Assembly: GCA_037013495.1 (NCBI GenBank)
Contig: CM072810.1
Location: 109,809,898-109,873,897 of the forward strand
Length of the DNA stretch: 64,000 nucleotides
From: Hippophae tibetana
Taxonomy: Eukaryota; Streptophyta; Magnoliopsida; Rosales; Elaeagnaceae
Direction of reading: 5' to 3'
Of this stretch, positions 11,845 through 24,999 are shown in pieces (position 1 is the first letter of the stretch; each line of letters begins with the position of its first letter). The notes under the pieces were generated by a model that was given only the letters and a program-made list of their open reading frames with translations, did no database searches and was not told the origin of the DNA. The translations under genes and the position numbers were made by a program.

Positions 11845-12545
11845 AATAAAGAAATAAGTATTAATATTTCAGATACAAAAAGAAGGTATAATATACTATT
11901 AATTGATAAAAAAATTATCATGAATAAACTATCAAAAAAATTCCAAAAGGATACAGAAATACGTTCATTTTGAAAGAATCCAAATATTAAGACAATATCA
12001 TTTCAAATAAGGTATAGATACACTCATAAAAATAGTATTACTTGATAATAAAATAAAAAATAAAAAATATGCGATCCATGATAATTTGGTATAATAAAAA
12101 CTAAAATTTATACCATATTCTATGTTTACTATTAATATTTATGATAAAAAAATAAAACCAAGTGTTAATTTTAATTTAAAAAATTGGAAGAAGAGATTTA
12201 ATAAAAGAAAGAAATCATTTATTTTCAATACATTATATAGTAGAATATTCGTTAATAAATAGTCATAATAGTTCAATATATAGACAATATGAATTTATAA
12301 AATAGTTAAAACCTTTCAAGAACTTACACAAATAATAAAACTAAAAATACTAATAGACTTTAAAATATTGGAGAAATGATACTTAGATATCAATGAAATA
12401 CTTCTGATACGAGGACAAAAAGTAATATAGTTAAAAATAATAATATACCAAGATTTACTTTTATATATCACGAAGGAAAAACTTATAATAAAGAAGAAGT
12501 AAAAAAACTAAGAGACAAAGTTAAAGTAATGAAATTATAAGTTTA
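11845..12545 (+). pseudogene. Caulimovirid movement-protein-like remnant
   Basis: An open stretch of about 41 codons (11845-11970), containing DTKRRYNILLIDKKI and a KLSKKFQKDTEIRSF segment, ends at TGA 11971. It is followed by broken pieces to about 12540 that resemble the 30K-type movement protein region of pararetroviruses. Its position ahead of the coat finger and pol remnants supports the call. The assignment rests on motif resemblance and order only. Confidence 0.45.
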
Positions 12546-12547
12546 TG

Positions 12548-12954
12548 ATGTCATATAGGAATGGATAAAAAAACTACGGGTTCGGTTATCCAAGGTTATT
12601 CATATCGTTGGTTCAATTTTTATTCGATAAATTTTGAGGATGGGTATGATTTTGGGTAAATTTGAACATGAAGCAATGAGTATGATTATACTGATAACCG
12701 CACCCACCCGTATCCGAAATTAATTATATATTAATTAATAATTAGAGTTTATTAAGAAATTGAAAAAAAATTGGAAAAATGATTTTTTTCATGTATTTTT
12801 AATAACTTTCCCGAACCATTACCCGTGGGTAAAAAATAGTCCTCTTACCGTAATGGTTTTTGGGAGGTTTCATATACATATTTTATAATTCGGTTTAGGA
12901 TAATTATATCAATAATCATCCCCTCTTGTACCCATGCTCATTCCTAATATCATA
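12548..12954. mobile_element. Non-autonomous hAT-type element, copy 1 (inserted in pararetrovirus)
   Basis: The element (12556-12946, 391 bp) starts TAGGAATGG and ends with the inverse CATTCCTA. It is flanked by an 8-bp near-direct repeat, ATGTCATA at 12548-12555 and ATATCATA at 12947-12954. An 8-bp duplication and a TAGG-type terminus are typical of hAT elements. It has no coding capacity. Its interior aligns with 30515-30884, including the GTTCGGTTATC/ATCGTTGGTTC region and a CTGATAACCG block. It interrupts the viral remnant, so it arrived after the viral integration. Confidence 0.75.
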
Positions 12955-13261
12955 TTAGGAAGACAATAATATTTAAAGATATAAAAATATATAATTAGAA
13001 ATAGACAAGAGCTTAATAAACGTAGCAAAAAATAAAATAAAAATTATTAAAGGCTTTAAGACTTCTAATAGAGGAAATGGACTTAGTCAAAGAATCAAAC
13101 ACAAAGTATCTACAAGGTATAAATGAAATACAAAAAGAATTATTAAAAAATAAATGATTGTGTTTATAATAAATTATAATAAGATATACATATAAAATTT
13201 ACAGAACTAAGAAAAAATGTATATAACATATATAGAAACAACGATATTATAAGTCATAAAT

Positions 13262-13340
13262 ATGATCCCTTAGAAGGATTAAAAGTAAATCCACCTAGAA
13301 GATTAGACGTTCTGATACCTAGAAATGTGAGAAGAAAAAT
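13262..13340 (+). pseudogene. Open fragment between movement and coat regions of the viral remnant
   Basis: A 26-codon open stretch (DPLEGLKVNPPRRLD then a VLIPRN segment) in the same strand as the surrounding pararetrovirus pieces. From its position it should belong to the capsid precursor or the linker before it. I do not recognise a specific domain. Confidence 0.35.
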
Positions 13341-14544
13341 TTAATAAAAAAGATATAATTTCAATTTAATGAAATATAGAAAATAATTAGAAGAACAATT
13401 CATAAATCTTGAAAATAGAGATATAGAAAAATTAATTAGTTTACTGACACTAACTAATAAAGAACTATAAAACACTACGATGAAAAGCTTTGTATGAACA
13501 AAGAGGAAGATTATATGATAATTATCAACGAGATTGATTCTGAACAAAAAATCATGACCCTAAAAGTTCATATAAAATCAATTTTATTACTGATTCCTTT
13601 CTAAGAAGAACATCTTATCCATATAGGGAAGAAAGAAATAAAAAAAGGTCACGAAAACCTAATACTTTCAATAGAAGTAAGCAACCACTTAAAATAGAAG
13701 AAGGGTTACATTCGGGAAATAGAGGTAGTATCCCACCAGAATTAGAGCTCTATGAATATTATAGATTTGATTTCTTATATTTAAATTGTATAAGAGATAG
13801 GAAAAAGATCATATATGAATGGGCTAGTGGTATGAGTGTACTCATACAAATCTCTCAAACTACACAAATAAACCCTTTAATCTATAAAGTATTAGTAACT
13901 CATAAAATGATGAGAAATGTTAAAGTTTGACTTTCAAATTTAACATACCAAAAACATTTGTTAATGCAAGGGAATTCTCTAATAAGAATAAAATATTTAG
14001 ACATAGTTGTAAATGAAATATACAAAGAATGTATTAAAGAAGATAAAAAAGAACTATCATTCAATATAGTGAAAATGAAATCAGTAAAGCCAAATGATAT
14101 TTAACAAATATGAAAATTTATAACATGCGTTACATAAATTCTTTTATATGTGAATATGAAATGTATTACCATAAATTATCACCCTCCATGTAAACTTATA
14201 AGGAAATATTTTTCTAAAAATTATATGGAACATTACATAAGACCTTAGCAGAAGGTTAGAATCAAAGAAATAGGGAAACCACACCAAACATCTTAGGAGT
14301 AAGAATAAGACTCTTTAAAAGTTAGATAATCATTAAATGTCAAGAAAGAAAAGAATACAAACAAATAAGAGAAAATGATAAAATTTGTTGTGATAAAAGA
14401 GATTTAAAATAATTAGAAAAATTTGGATGTAATGTAAAATCCTACAATCAAGATTTTTGAAAATATAAAAGAAAATTTAATAGGGAAACTTATTAAATCT
14501 TCTTTTATATTTTAGAATAAAAATGTATAAGCCTATTGAAAATC

Positions 14545-14660
14545 AAAATTATTGCCCTCCTGGGAAAATGAATTGTAGATGTTAGATCTGCAATAAAGTT
14601 GTACATTATGCCAATGAATGTCTTAGCAAGCTTCATTATAAGAAAGAATTTAAAAAGAAA
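14545..14660 (+). pseudogene. Pararetrovirus coat-protein zinc finger remnant
   Basis: A CCHC nucleic-acid-binding knuckle is encoded at 14580-14621: C, stop, I, C, four residues, H, YANE, C. The histidine-tyrosine-alanine-asparagine-glutamate-cysteine run (HYANEC) is characteristic of caulimovirid coat proteins. A TAG at 14583-14585 interrupts the knuckle between its first two cysteines. Downstream lysine-rich codons match the basic tail expected there. Confidence 0.7.
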
Positions 14661-14894
14661 TTTTCACATAAAGAAAAAATCTTAAAATAAGGTTTTAAGA
14701 TGAAATTAGAACCAATTGAGGAATAAAATATAGACAATACTTACATTACTAATCTATTAAATGAAATTGAGTAGGAAATAATCAACTTAGAATATGAGCA
14801 CTCATAATATAGGTACTCTTAATCAGAAGATGAATGATTTGTACAGTATTATAAATCCAAATATTATCTATATTAAAATAGGACGGAATTTAAA

Positions 14895-15200
14895 GGTTAT
14901 GTCAACTATCATTTACATGCATATATAGATATAAAAGCTAGTATATGTGTAGTAAGAAAATATGTATTCCTAGAATAATACTGAAAATAGACACTAAAAG
15001 ATTTAGTTGTAATAATTGCTAACAATACTATAATAAATCTTAAAAAGGTTTTAAAAGATACAAATATAATGATAAAAGAAGAAAATTTTCAACTTCCTAT
15101 CATATATCAACACAGAAAAAGAATTGATTTATTATTAAGAAATAAATTTTTATACTCATATCAACATTTTACACAATATTTAGATAATAAAAAAGTCTAA
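14895..15200 (+). pseudogene. Pararetrovirus aspartic protease remnant
   Basis: The frame gives YHLHAYIDIKASICVV from 14907, then after a break a long open stretch with NNTIINLKK and RIDLLLRNKFLYSYQ segments. This is the layout of the retroviral-type protease that precedes RT in caulimovirids. The catalytic Asp codon is at 14928-14930, but the expected D-(S/T)-G motif reads DIK, so the enzyme would be inactive even without the stops. Confidence 0.65.
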
Positions 15201-15599
15201 CAAAATTATATGGTGAAACCATTTATGTATCAAAAATAAGAAAAGTTTTGACTGTATCAAACTCAATTTTTATGCAATAATATAAAAAACGAAAACATGG
15301 TGAGATAGATGCAAAGCAACAAAACTATATTTAGAAAATGTTTCATTAGATATATATGGAAGAGAAACAAATTTTTTTCTTAATGAAATACGAGAAGATA
15401 AACCCTAGCAAGTATAAGAAAATTATTAAAAATAGTAAGCTCAAAATATCCTTTAGATCCAAAAGTAAATAAATCTAAAATAATTCTCAACTTAAAATTA
15501 AGAGATTCTAACAAGATTATTAAAGTATAACCAATGATTTATATTCTAGAAGATAGGATTAAATTTTAAAAAATAAAATTCAAAAACTTTTGGATACTC

Positions 15600-15960
15600 T
15601 ATTGATGATGAATATTTTATTTCAAAGAAAGAACAATTATTATCCTTAATAAAAAGAAATAAATATTTCTCAAGTTTTGATTGCAAAAATGGATTTTGAC
15701 AAATAACACTATTTAAAGATTTCAAAAATTAACGACATTTAGTTGTCCCTAAAGACAATTCCAATAAACTATCGTACCATTTGGATTAAAATAAGATTAA
15801 AATATCTTTCAAATATATATGGATAACATCTTTAAAAAATAATAAAATATTTATTATGACTATATAATTGATATTTTGGTTTTCAGTAGTGAATTAAATA
15901 AACATTATTTGGATATTATTAATACTCAATAAGAATGAAGAAAAGAAGACATTGTATTCT
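15600..15960 (+). pseudogene. Pararetrovirus reverse transcriptase remnant
   Basis: The RT motif SSFDCKNGF is followed by TGA at 15697 where a tryptophan is expected. Further on, 15861-15887 reads YIIDILVFS, the position of the YxDD catalytic box with the first Asp codon changed to Ile. Between them lie a VVPKDN stretch and a YIWIT stretch consistent with the fingers/palm. Multiple stops and frame changes occur. Confidence 0.7.
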
Positions 15961-16069
15961 CTAAAAGGAAAGCAATAACTACTCAACAAAAAAATAAGTA
16001 TTTAGAGTTGAAAATTGAAGATAGAAAACATAATCTACAATCATATATGTTAAATGACATCTAAGGTTT

Positions 16070-16690
16070 TTTCTAGTGAATTAAAGGACAAAAACCAATT
16101 AAAGAGATTTCTAGAATGTTTGACATATGCTAAAGTATATATTAAGAAACTTGTAGAAATATGAAAACCTTTATAAGAAAAATTGAAGAAAGAACATATC
16201 TAGAAATTGACAAAACAAGATACTTTGTATATAGATAAAATAAAATCACTAGTAAAAAATTTACAAACTTTATACCATTTAGGACTAAATGATAATTGAA
16301 ATATATGTTTCATAAGAATATTAGATAACAATTTGGAAAGTAAAAGTAGATAACAAATATAAATAACTTTGTAGATATACATTAGGATCTTTCCATGGTA
16401 TATATTTAAATTATCACATTAGTGAAAACGAATATATAACTATTTAAAAAGCTATTAATTTGTTTACAATATATGTAATAAGTTTCATATTCATTATTAG
16501 GATCGATAACAAGAATTTTGGTTATTTCTTAAGAACTAATATTACAAGTGATTATAAACAAGGAAGATTAGTCAGATAGAGTGTTTCAAGCACTACAAAT
16601 TTGATGTCGAACATCTCCCTGAAAATAAGAATAATTTAGCAGATGCTTTTACTAAAGAATTAACACCCCAAATTATTTTTATGATTGCAT
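16070..16690 (+). pseudogene. Pararetrovirus RT connection and RNase H remnant
   Basis: At 16078-16162 an open stretch with LKRFLECLTYA matches the region after the RT palm in caulimovirids. At 16500-16575 comes a piece resembling the RNase H core (NKNFGYFLRTN). At 16600-16650 the frame reads FDVEHLPENKNNLADAF, the classic C-terminal RNase H motif with its conserved Asp, followed by a stop near 16690. Frames change at least twice between these parts. Confidence 0.7.
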
Positions 16691-17151
16691 GATTAGAACA
16701 TTTTGATATCAAGATTAAGATAAAGGAAAAAAGAGATAAAAATTCTACATGAACAACTTGAGTTTTTATACCTCGAGAAGTCTCTCATGGAAACATGAAA
16801 TAAATGAGAACTTGATTGTTCAAAATAACTCTTAGAGTCCAAAAACTCTAAAGAGGAATCTTAATTAAAAAATTCAATCTAAAGAAGATAAATTTTTTAA
16901 AGAAAGAATTGAAGATGAAAATGAAAATGAAGAACTTAATAATTCAAAAAAGAGTAACACTTTTAAAATAAAAAAGCTAAATTGGGTTGATAAAGCAAAA
17001 AAAGACTTATGTGATCTGTAATGGCTCAAAACTAAGAATATACAACCATTGGGCAAAAAACGAGTAAATATATTTTTCAGTTTAGTGGAGTAACTCATAA
17101 AACCTTTATAAACAAAATAGAGGTTGAATGTAATTATGTTCATTACAAATA

Positions 17152-17289
17152 CCAAAACTAATAACTTTAGAAGAGATTGTAAGGAATTACTCTGCATTAC
17201 TCCAACAACAACCAGGAGCACTAAGCAGGTTGACAACTCTAGAAAAAATAATAAGACCTCAAGTACTATTTAAAGAAACATCTCTCTAA
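17152..17289 (+). pseudogene. Open 45-codon fragment downstream of pol in the viral remnant
   Basis: A stretch without stops, containing LEEIVRNYSALLQQQ and LSRLTTLEKIIRP, rich in spaced leucines and glutamines. It lies where some caulimovirids carry a separate ORF after pol (transactivator-like). The product cannot be assigned from this alone. It stands out because the surrounding sequence is full of stops. Confidence 0.35.
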
Positions 17290-20200
17290 AAAACATCAAA
17301 AATAGTAAAACTTCTAGTGTTATTCAGTAAAACATCTCTTAGAAATTTATTATTTATTGAAGATGAAAATGACCAATATAAAAATTTCAATAAATCGTAT
17401 TGATTGAGTCTCTACAACTTAGCCAGAAAATCTACCAATGACACATAGAAGATACGAAGTTCTATACTATAGAAAAGAAATTCCCTATAGGAAGTAAATT
17501 CAACATTTTGGAAAAAAACTGATCTAATATTTATTTACAAAAATTTTCATGCAAGACTAATAAAAAACATATATACATGAATTAATTAAAATGAATTAAA
17601 TTATTTCTCAAAAAATTTAAGAAAAACAATCAAGAAATTTAGGGAAAAGATAAAAGCAAGTGACAAACCTATTTATCTTATATTTTTTAGTTCACTAATA
17701 GACTGGATTGAGTAATGATGTATTAGTCCCTACCACTTCATCAAACTAAAGATTTCCAACACAAACAAAGAAGTTTTCAAACCAATGGCACTTATAGAAA
17801 ATGAATTCAACATAGAATAACTCTGTATAAAAAAGTCAAATATTAAGCCAAATTTACAATAAATTCAAGAAGATTGATAATTATACTAAGATAATTAAAT
17901 TACTCAAACAATAAAATCATCATCATTTCTCATAATAACATGGCTCTCTCTGAAGATGATGGTGAAATCACTAAATATGAGACAAATTTTAGTAGTAACA
18001 ACCTTTAAATTGGGCAAGAAATAAGAAAAATATTCTTGTTTTATGCCAGAAAAGATATCAAAGATCACAGATGCGTTTACTGCAATAAAGATAAAAAAGA
18101 TGAAGATGCATCATCATCAATGTCATCCAAACGATTGTTAATACAAAATGACAAGGAAGAATAAAGAAGAGGAACTGTCGGTAGAAGACAACAAAGAAAA
18201 ATAAAAATGTAGATCCACATCTTTAAGTCGATAGCACGTGTAAAAAAAACCAATGGTTAAAATTAATAAATCAAAAGGTGATAAAATAGATGAATTATTA
18301 AAGTAATGATAAAATAATAATTCATATATTATAAACATGAATTTCTTGTGTTATAAAAGAAATTCTTATTTATATTTGGGAGGACATAGAAAAAAGGAAC
18401 ACATAATTCATAAAACACAAAGCTTCTAACATAACAACTTCTATTTAGAAATCCCGACCAATAATTATTGTAATATAAATAAAATAGAGTACAATGATTC
18501 TTTTATAGTAAGTCTAAGTTGACATCAATTATGTATGTATTTAGAAAGGTTACAATTACTAGAAAAATATTAAAATTTAAGCAAAACTTAATGGTTGAAG
18601 AAGAATGGAAGGAAAAATTATGGTAGATCTATTAAATTTATATATAATAATTGTAACTTTTAAGTTAATTAAGAATTTTAAATATTTAAATATTAATAAA
18701 CAAAAAGTTGAAGATATAAATAACATAATATTATAATAAAAAATTAAAAATATATATTTAATTAACAATACAATGAAATTATAAAAATTAACAAACATAT
18801 CTCATTTCTTATTTTTAAAATACTTCAAAAACCATTAGTCACAACAGCAAAGAAACGGTCTCTATCGTTCTAACTAAGCGTCCATTAAAGAATGTCATTG
18901 AAGTTCATAGCAAATAGAAATCTACAAAAAAATATATGCAGCAAAATCAAAACCATTTAAGTCATACTAATTTGACAAAAGCACCTCCCCTCTCAAAACA
19001 AAAGGAATTTTTTTCTTATACTCCAAGAAGTTGATATTTATAATGAGAGATACAGGCTTAACGCCTTGTAATTTTCTCACTTTTATTCGTATTTTATATT
19101 TAGTTTTATCTTTCTCTAATGCGATATTGAAATAACGAAAACAAAATCTCCCAAAAAGATGGCTAATAATCCCAGATTCCCACGTTCGAGGCTTCACAAC
19201 GGGCATTGAATAGGGACTACACAATGTTCCCTTTCTAAAGTATCACGGACCGACAAGATGTCAATGATTATTTTCAAAAGTATCATTAACAAATATTATT
19301 TAAATGCATTTTCCAATTATTTTCTAGATTTGGAATGATTTTCATCCACAAGTTCAAACTTTAGAATAATATTATATTCTACATGCATTAAAAAATCAGT
19401 TTTTCAATCTTGAAAACTGTTTTTAAATACAAGCTGTTGTATACAATCATGCATCCAAAAACAGTTTTGGGATTTAGAATTTATTAGTTATAAGTTTTAC
19501 TTTTTTATAAGCAAATCAATATTTAAAGAGTTATTTCAAAAAATAAAAAATAAAGGTAAGACACACTTTAATAGTCCTGTAAATATTCGGGGTTTCATCA
19601 TGAAATGGAGGAGCCATGATTTAATTTATAGATTTTCGAATCCTTTATTTTAAATTTTATTTTAAGAAATAAAATTATTTTGGTTTATGATAAAAAAAAT
19701 ATATTTTTAAGTTCATTGATTTTTTTTAAAGTAAGATGTAAAAATAAAATTGACTTCACATCTAATTTTTAATCACATAATGTTTATACTTTTAGCCATG
19801 AATATACCTAAAAATTATTTGAGTTTTTTTTTTTTTATAGATTTATCTCTATCAAAATTAAATGAAATTTTTATAACAAAATATGTAACTTTATATATTA
19901 AAAAGTGAAAAGTTTGTTTAATTTATTGAAAATTTTATTTAAATTTAAAATAATTTTGATAAACATTAAAAAATTGTCATTTAAAGGGTGTACCAAACGT
20001 ACCCGAACATTTGGGCATTTTAGCCTTATTTTAATCTAGATATTATTAATAAGATTATGATATGATACTTAAAATATTGTCTTTAATGTAAAGTTCTTAA
20101 AAATATTATGTTTTTTTTAAATTAAGTGTCATAATCCTATTAATTTTGCAATTAATCTAATTTTTAACATGAAAATTCTCAATATGTCTTTAAATCTTAA

Positions 20201-21502
20201 AATATAGTTAAAAAATACTTTTCATGAAACTTTTATAATTAATCATATATTTTTGGAGTTCTATACTAATGAAATTATCCTAAAACAAGACATAGGTAAA
20301 AAACAAGAGTACCTATTTTTATTCAAAATTATTAATAAAAAAAAAGAAAATATAAATAAGACAAACCTATTCATGATGGGTTTCTATAGAATAAGATCCC
20401 TTATCGTTGAAAACAAATTAAATTCTCAAAAGCTTCAAAGAAAAAAGAAGAAAGAAAGACTGGTTAGGGTTTCTGGTTCATAAATTAAAAATAAATAAAA
20501 TAAACAATTTTTTCTTTTAAAAATAATATTTGTAACTCATATACTTGCGCACATATACATAGTTAAAATTTAAACCTACACATTTACAATTTATACATAT
20601 TTAAATACATTTCATACAAATTTTTGATCGAATCAATTTTAATATGACATAATTGAATTATTAGATTTTTTAGTAATAAAAGATTGAAACATTTAATAGA
20701 CAAATCATTATCCTTTATGCACATAATATTTTTCTCCGTAAAATATATATTTATTTTATACATAATATTAATAAAATTTGATAATTTATAGTTTAATATA
20801 TACAAAATTATTTTTAAATATAATATAATAAATTATACTATTTTAAAAGTTAAAGATTATTTTTTACAAAAGATTTAAAGCTTAAATTATTTTTTTATAA
20901 ATAAGATAGATGTGGACATGCACACATATGCAAGTGGGCATCCAATACCAGAGTTCTCCAACATTCGGAAAAGAAATTAATATTAAACAAAATAAGTATT
21001 CTCTTCCTTTAATAATTGAGGGGGAAATTGTGACCATAGATGCAAGAGAGCATACCATGTCAGAGATTAATATATGTGGATGGATCTCTTCACACTCAAC
21101 CAATCCTCATCGTTCTTATCGTGACAAGAAAGAATAACGCTACTACCACGTAGTCACGTACACACATTTTTTCATAGTAATTTTTTTTAAATAGAAGTTA
21201 ATAGTTGTAAATAGATATATATATATATACTTTTACCAATAAATATATTATTAAATTTTATATTATTAATTTTATAATAATTTTTTTAATTTTTTTTATT
21301 ATTTAACAAATTAAAAGAAAAAAAGTATTTATATAAATTTTGTTTTAGGTTAATTTTATTATAATAAAATAAAAAAATAATGGTAAAATTTTACATAAAT
21401 ATACATAAATATTTTAAAATAAATAAAAAATTAATAATAATTTATTATAATAAATAATATACAATGTTGATTATATTATGAGTAGACAGTGAATATACAA
21501 TC

Positions 21503-21542
<40 letters not shown>

Positions 21543-24500
21543 GAGTAGACAATATTAATAAGATTCAAGTAAATTCATTTTATAAATAAGTTAAATAAAA
21601 AAATAATTTATTTAATTAATATTTTTATTATTTTTAAACAGTTTGATACAATAGAGCCTATATTTAATCAAACTTTGTAAAACATTTTATTTAAAACTAA
21701 TATATATTAATCATTGTTTTTAAATAATATGATATATGATATTATAAAATGATTATTTTATCATAAATAAGATATACTCATTAACAAATTGATTAGATCA
21801 AATTCGTTTATTAAATATATAGGTATAAATTACATAAAATTTCACCCTTAATATTATCAAAACAATTATTCAATAATAATAATATATATAAATACAATAA
21901 AATTATTTATTATAAAGATATTTTAATATTTATTATTATAAAAAATACAAATACGGAGGCTTTTTATATATAAATATGTACTCTATCATTATTAGTTACG
22001 TCATCCCAATTTTTATATTATTTAGTTATAAATACCTATTTTTTATTTTTTATGTACTTATATTTTTAAGTATATTTGTAATTTATAATAAAAATCACAT
22101 ATATCTAACATAAAAGGGATATTGATGATATGTAAATTAGACTTAAGAACTGTCAGTATTCGATTAATTTTTTTTTTATTAATTTAAATTCTCTTGGATT
22201 CAAATCAATTTTGAAGATTTTTAATTTGAATTCGATGATGTAAATGATTTGAACAAATAAAAATATAAATAGATAATTTTTTTTAAATTAAATAAGGTAA
22301 AATTAATATTAAAATTTATTTATAAATTATTGATATATATAAAATACGTAAAATTTAAAATTTAAATTGATATATTTATAGCAAAATTTATTATTTATAA
22401 GAACAATTAATAAAATCTAAAGAATAAAAAATATAATAGAATTATGTTATATATAATATTTAAGTATTATATATTATAAAATAAAATGTACATTTATTTA
22501 TAATTTAGTAGTAATTTGATTCAAATTAAATATAATAAATTATAAAATCTATTAATCTGAATATAATCTAAATACAAATATATTGTATATTTTTAAATCC
22601 AAATTCGATACAAATTTAAAATCTAAATCAGAGTATTTATTCACAAATAATTATTTTTTAAAATATAATTTTGCAAAAGAAATTTAAAGTTTTGTCGCAC
22701 AACTCTAGGGATCATCTCTTTCTACACGAATCTGATTCCCTTTGCTTTTGTATTTGCTCCGTTTCTTTTGGCTTTTTTCTCCACAATCAAACAGATGATC
22801 AATTCATAGCCTCATATCTTTAAAAATAATAAAAAAGAGAGTATCCAACTTGCTAAATCTCTAAAATGTGCCAAGTTTGTAATGAACAAGATTCTTGATC
22901 AGTAGAAGGAACCTTCCTCATAAATTATATCAAAAATGTTACTTGGTTGGACTAATATTTTATGCAAATTAATTATATAATTAATGGTTCCAATGAAACT
23001 AACTTATATTTTTGTAAAATAAATATATTAGTTATTTTATTTTTAAATTTATTTATTTTAATCACCTTATTATAATATTTGTGAATTATTTGGGTAAATT
23101 TTAATAATTTTAATAACTTATTTTTGAGACATTTTTTTCTTTAAATATCTTATAACTTATTGTAATTCAACTTAATTTTTTTTAAAATGATATAAAAAAT
23201 GATAAATTATTCAAAATTATAATAATAAGATAACTAAAATATATTGATATAAAAAAATTATAATTAATAGTTCAACTTGTTAAATAACAAAAGAGATAAT
23301 TTAAATCATACTTGTATAAGATAAAAGAGAATTAGGTGAAATAGTTGGAAGATATTGCATAGTATACGCTTCCCTATATAACTAGGAGATGTAGTAGTTG
23401 GGAACTAGGTATTCAGTAATGGATATACCTTTTGGTATAATTACGAAGAGATATTAGGTATGTATAAATATATGTATTTTGTATCCTTTAATTAATATTC
23501 ATTTTTTTAAAATTTTCTTTCTTTTTTGGAATTTTTTATACTTAATTATTTAATTTGTTGAGTCGAGAATCTTTTATCTTAATTTTTCTTTCATTAGACT
23601 CTAAACAATCTTCCTGGCACGTTGGATAATCTCAAATTTTGTAATCCCTATTTGTTTTTGTTTTTTTTTGGCTCCTCCTCCTCTCTTTCGAAATCAAAGC
23701 CTAATTTAACATTTATGGAATTTCTTTAATCAAGTAAGCTCATATGAACGGAAATGGAATAACATATTTTTACCCTTTAATTGTATTGCAATATTATCCC
23801 TTTATTTAATAACTTCTATGACTATTTTTCTTTTATAACATAAAAATATATATTTTTATACATTGTATACATATCTTTGTTATAACGTAAAAAAAATACA
23901 TTTTTATAACAATTTTAAAGTAAAATGATGTGAATAAGTGATTCATAAAAAAAATAAATTTTATTATAACTTATGATTATTTAAATACATCACACTTATT
24001 TTATCACATAATATGATTATCTACTTTTTATTTATTTATTTTTACTAGTTAAATTTAATTCATATATTTTTAATTTAAAAATTAAATATTATTTGTTATT
24101 AATAATTTCAAATCAACACATGTATTAAACATAAACTTAACATTTTTGAGATTTGAAAACAAATATAATCCTATACTTTCATTACTAGGTGGGGATTATA
24201 AACGTTAAAAATATAATAAATATATATTTAAAATAATTAAAAATCGAATATATATTTAACAATGTATTGGATAGGGCGACATCACCTCATACAAAATTAA
24301 CATATATTTAATGCTTAAAAAAATTTAAAGATTATATACGATTAATTCAAAAAAAAAAAAAGGCAGATAATAGCTGCAGTAATTAGCATTTAGCACATGG
24401 GATATAAGATTATTTTTATTATTAAAGAGTCGGGCCTCAAAGGCGTCGACTGTTACAATATAAAACTATTTAAAAAAAATTGCTAAAATTATGCAAATAG

Positions 24501-24600
24501 GGTAATACCTGATATACTATTTTTTTAAATTACCTGCCAGTTGTTTTATACAACTTAAAAGGAAAAAAATAAAAATAAAAAAGGAAAAATATATTACAGT
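17290..24600. other. Long AT-rich intergenic stretch
   Basis: No gene is supported. Items seen: broken frames to about 18340 that may continue the viral remnant; a GC-richer patch at 18960-19240 without recognisable coding; a patch at 20900-21140 with overlapping 73-75-codon frames on both strands but no domain; a (TA)n run at 21506-21538 followed by a near-copy of the flanking ATTATGAGTAGACA sequence (about 21476 and 21538); and very AT-rich DNA at 21150-24350. Confidence 0.4.
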
Positions 24601-24690
24601 CCTACTATTTCTAGGAGGAGGGTATTTTAGTCAAACTTGTCTGGCGTACTCACAACCACAAGTCTAAGAAACACACAGAAACTTCCGTGA

Positions 24691-24697
24691 ACGTGTC
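24691..24697 (+). promoter_or_regulatory. ABRE-like ACGTGTC box upstream of SAMDC
   Basis: ACGTGTC, the core of abscisic-acid response elements, lies about 70 bases upstream of the TATA box. Abiotic-stress and ABA induction of plant SAMDC genes is known, but function of this site is inference. Confidence 0.35.
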
Positions 24698-24765
24698 AAG
24701 GGCAAACCCGTAGTTATCCCTTAAACCAGAGCCTTAATTTACGATAAGATTCTCACCCCTTCAGC

Positions 24766-24772
24766 TATAAAT
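24766..24772 (+). promoter_or_regulatory. TATA box of the SAMDC gene
   Basis: TATAAAT in a locally GC-richer promoter. Transcription would begin near 24797. The first leader exon that follows (to about 24999) contains no ATG, so scanning ribosomes would first meet an AUG in the second exon. Confidence 0.65.
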
Positions 24773-24999
24773 GCACACCCCTATCAATCGCTAAACGAAG
24801 AAAAAGATATATAAAACCCCTTTTGTTTCAGAGAATTTGATACATCTCTTCGATTTCTAGGGTTTTCCTGATCTTCTGTTACGAGTTTCGATTTTGCATT
24901 CGTCCCCTTTTCCGATCCAAAATTTTTTAATTCGATTTTTATCGAAGAGCGTTGAATTATCGTTTTCGATTGGAACGATCATCTTCAATAATCATATTT

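Larger units (their letters stand above)
11840..17290 (+). pseudogene. Endogenous caulimovirid-like pararetrovirus remnant
   Basis: Reading the plus strand across frames gives, in order, fragments resembling a movement protein, a coat-protein zinc finger, an aspartic protease, a reverse transcriptase and an RNase H. This is the gene order of plant pararetroviruses (Caulimoviridae), not of copia or gypsy integrating elements. No integrase domain is seen between the parts, and no LTRs flank it. Stops and frameshifts occur every few tens of codons, key catalytic residues are lost, and a hAT-type element is inserted at 12556-12946, so it cannot be expressed or replicate. Genus cannot be settled. 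The outer limits are only where recognisable homology fades. Confidence 0.7.

Noticed and set aside
16874-17236. 120-codon minus-strand frame, hydrophobic
   Set aside because: Antisense to the viral remnant; leucine/phenylalanine richness follows from AT-rich sequence.
20882-21137. Overlapping 73-75-codon frames on opposite strands
   Set aside because: Neither shows a domain; both being open is explained by a locally GC-richer patch with few stops.
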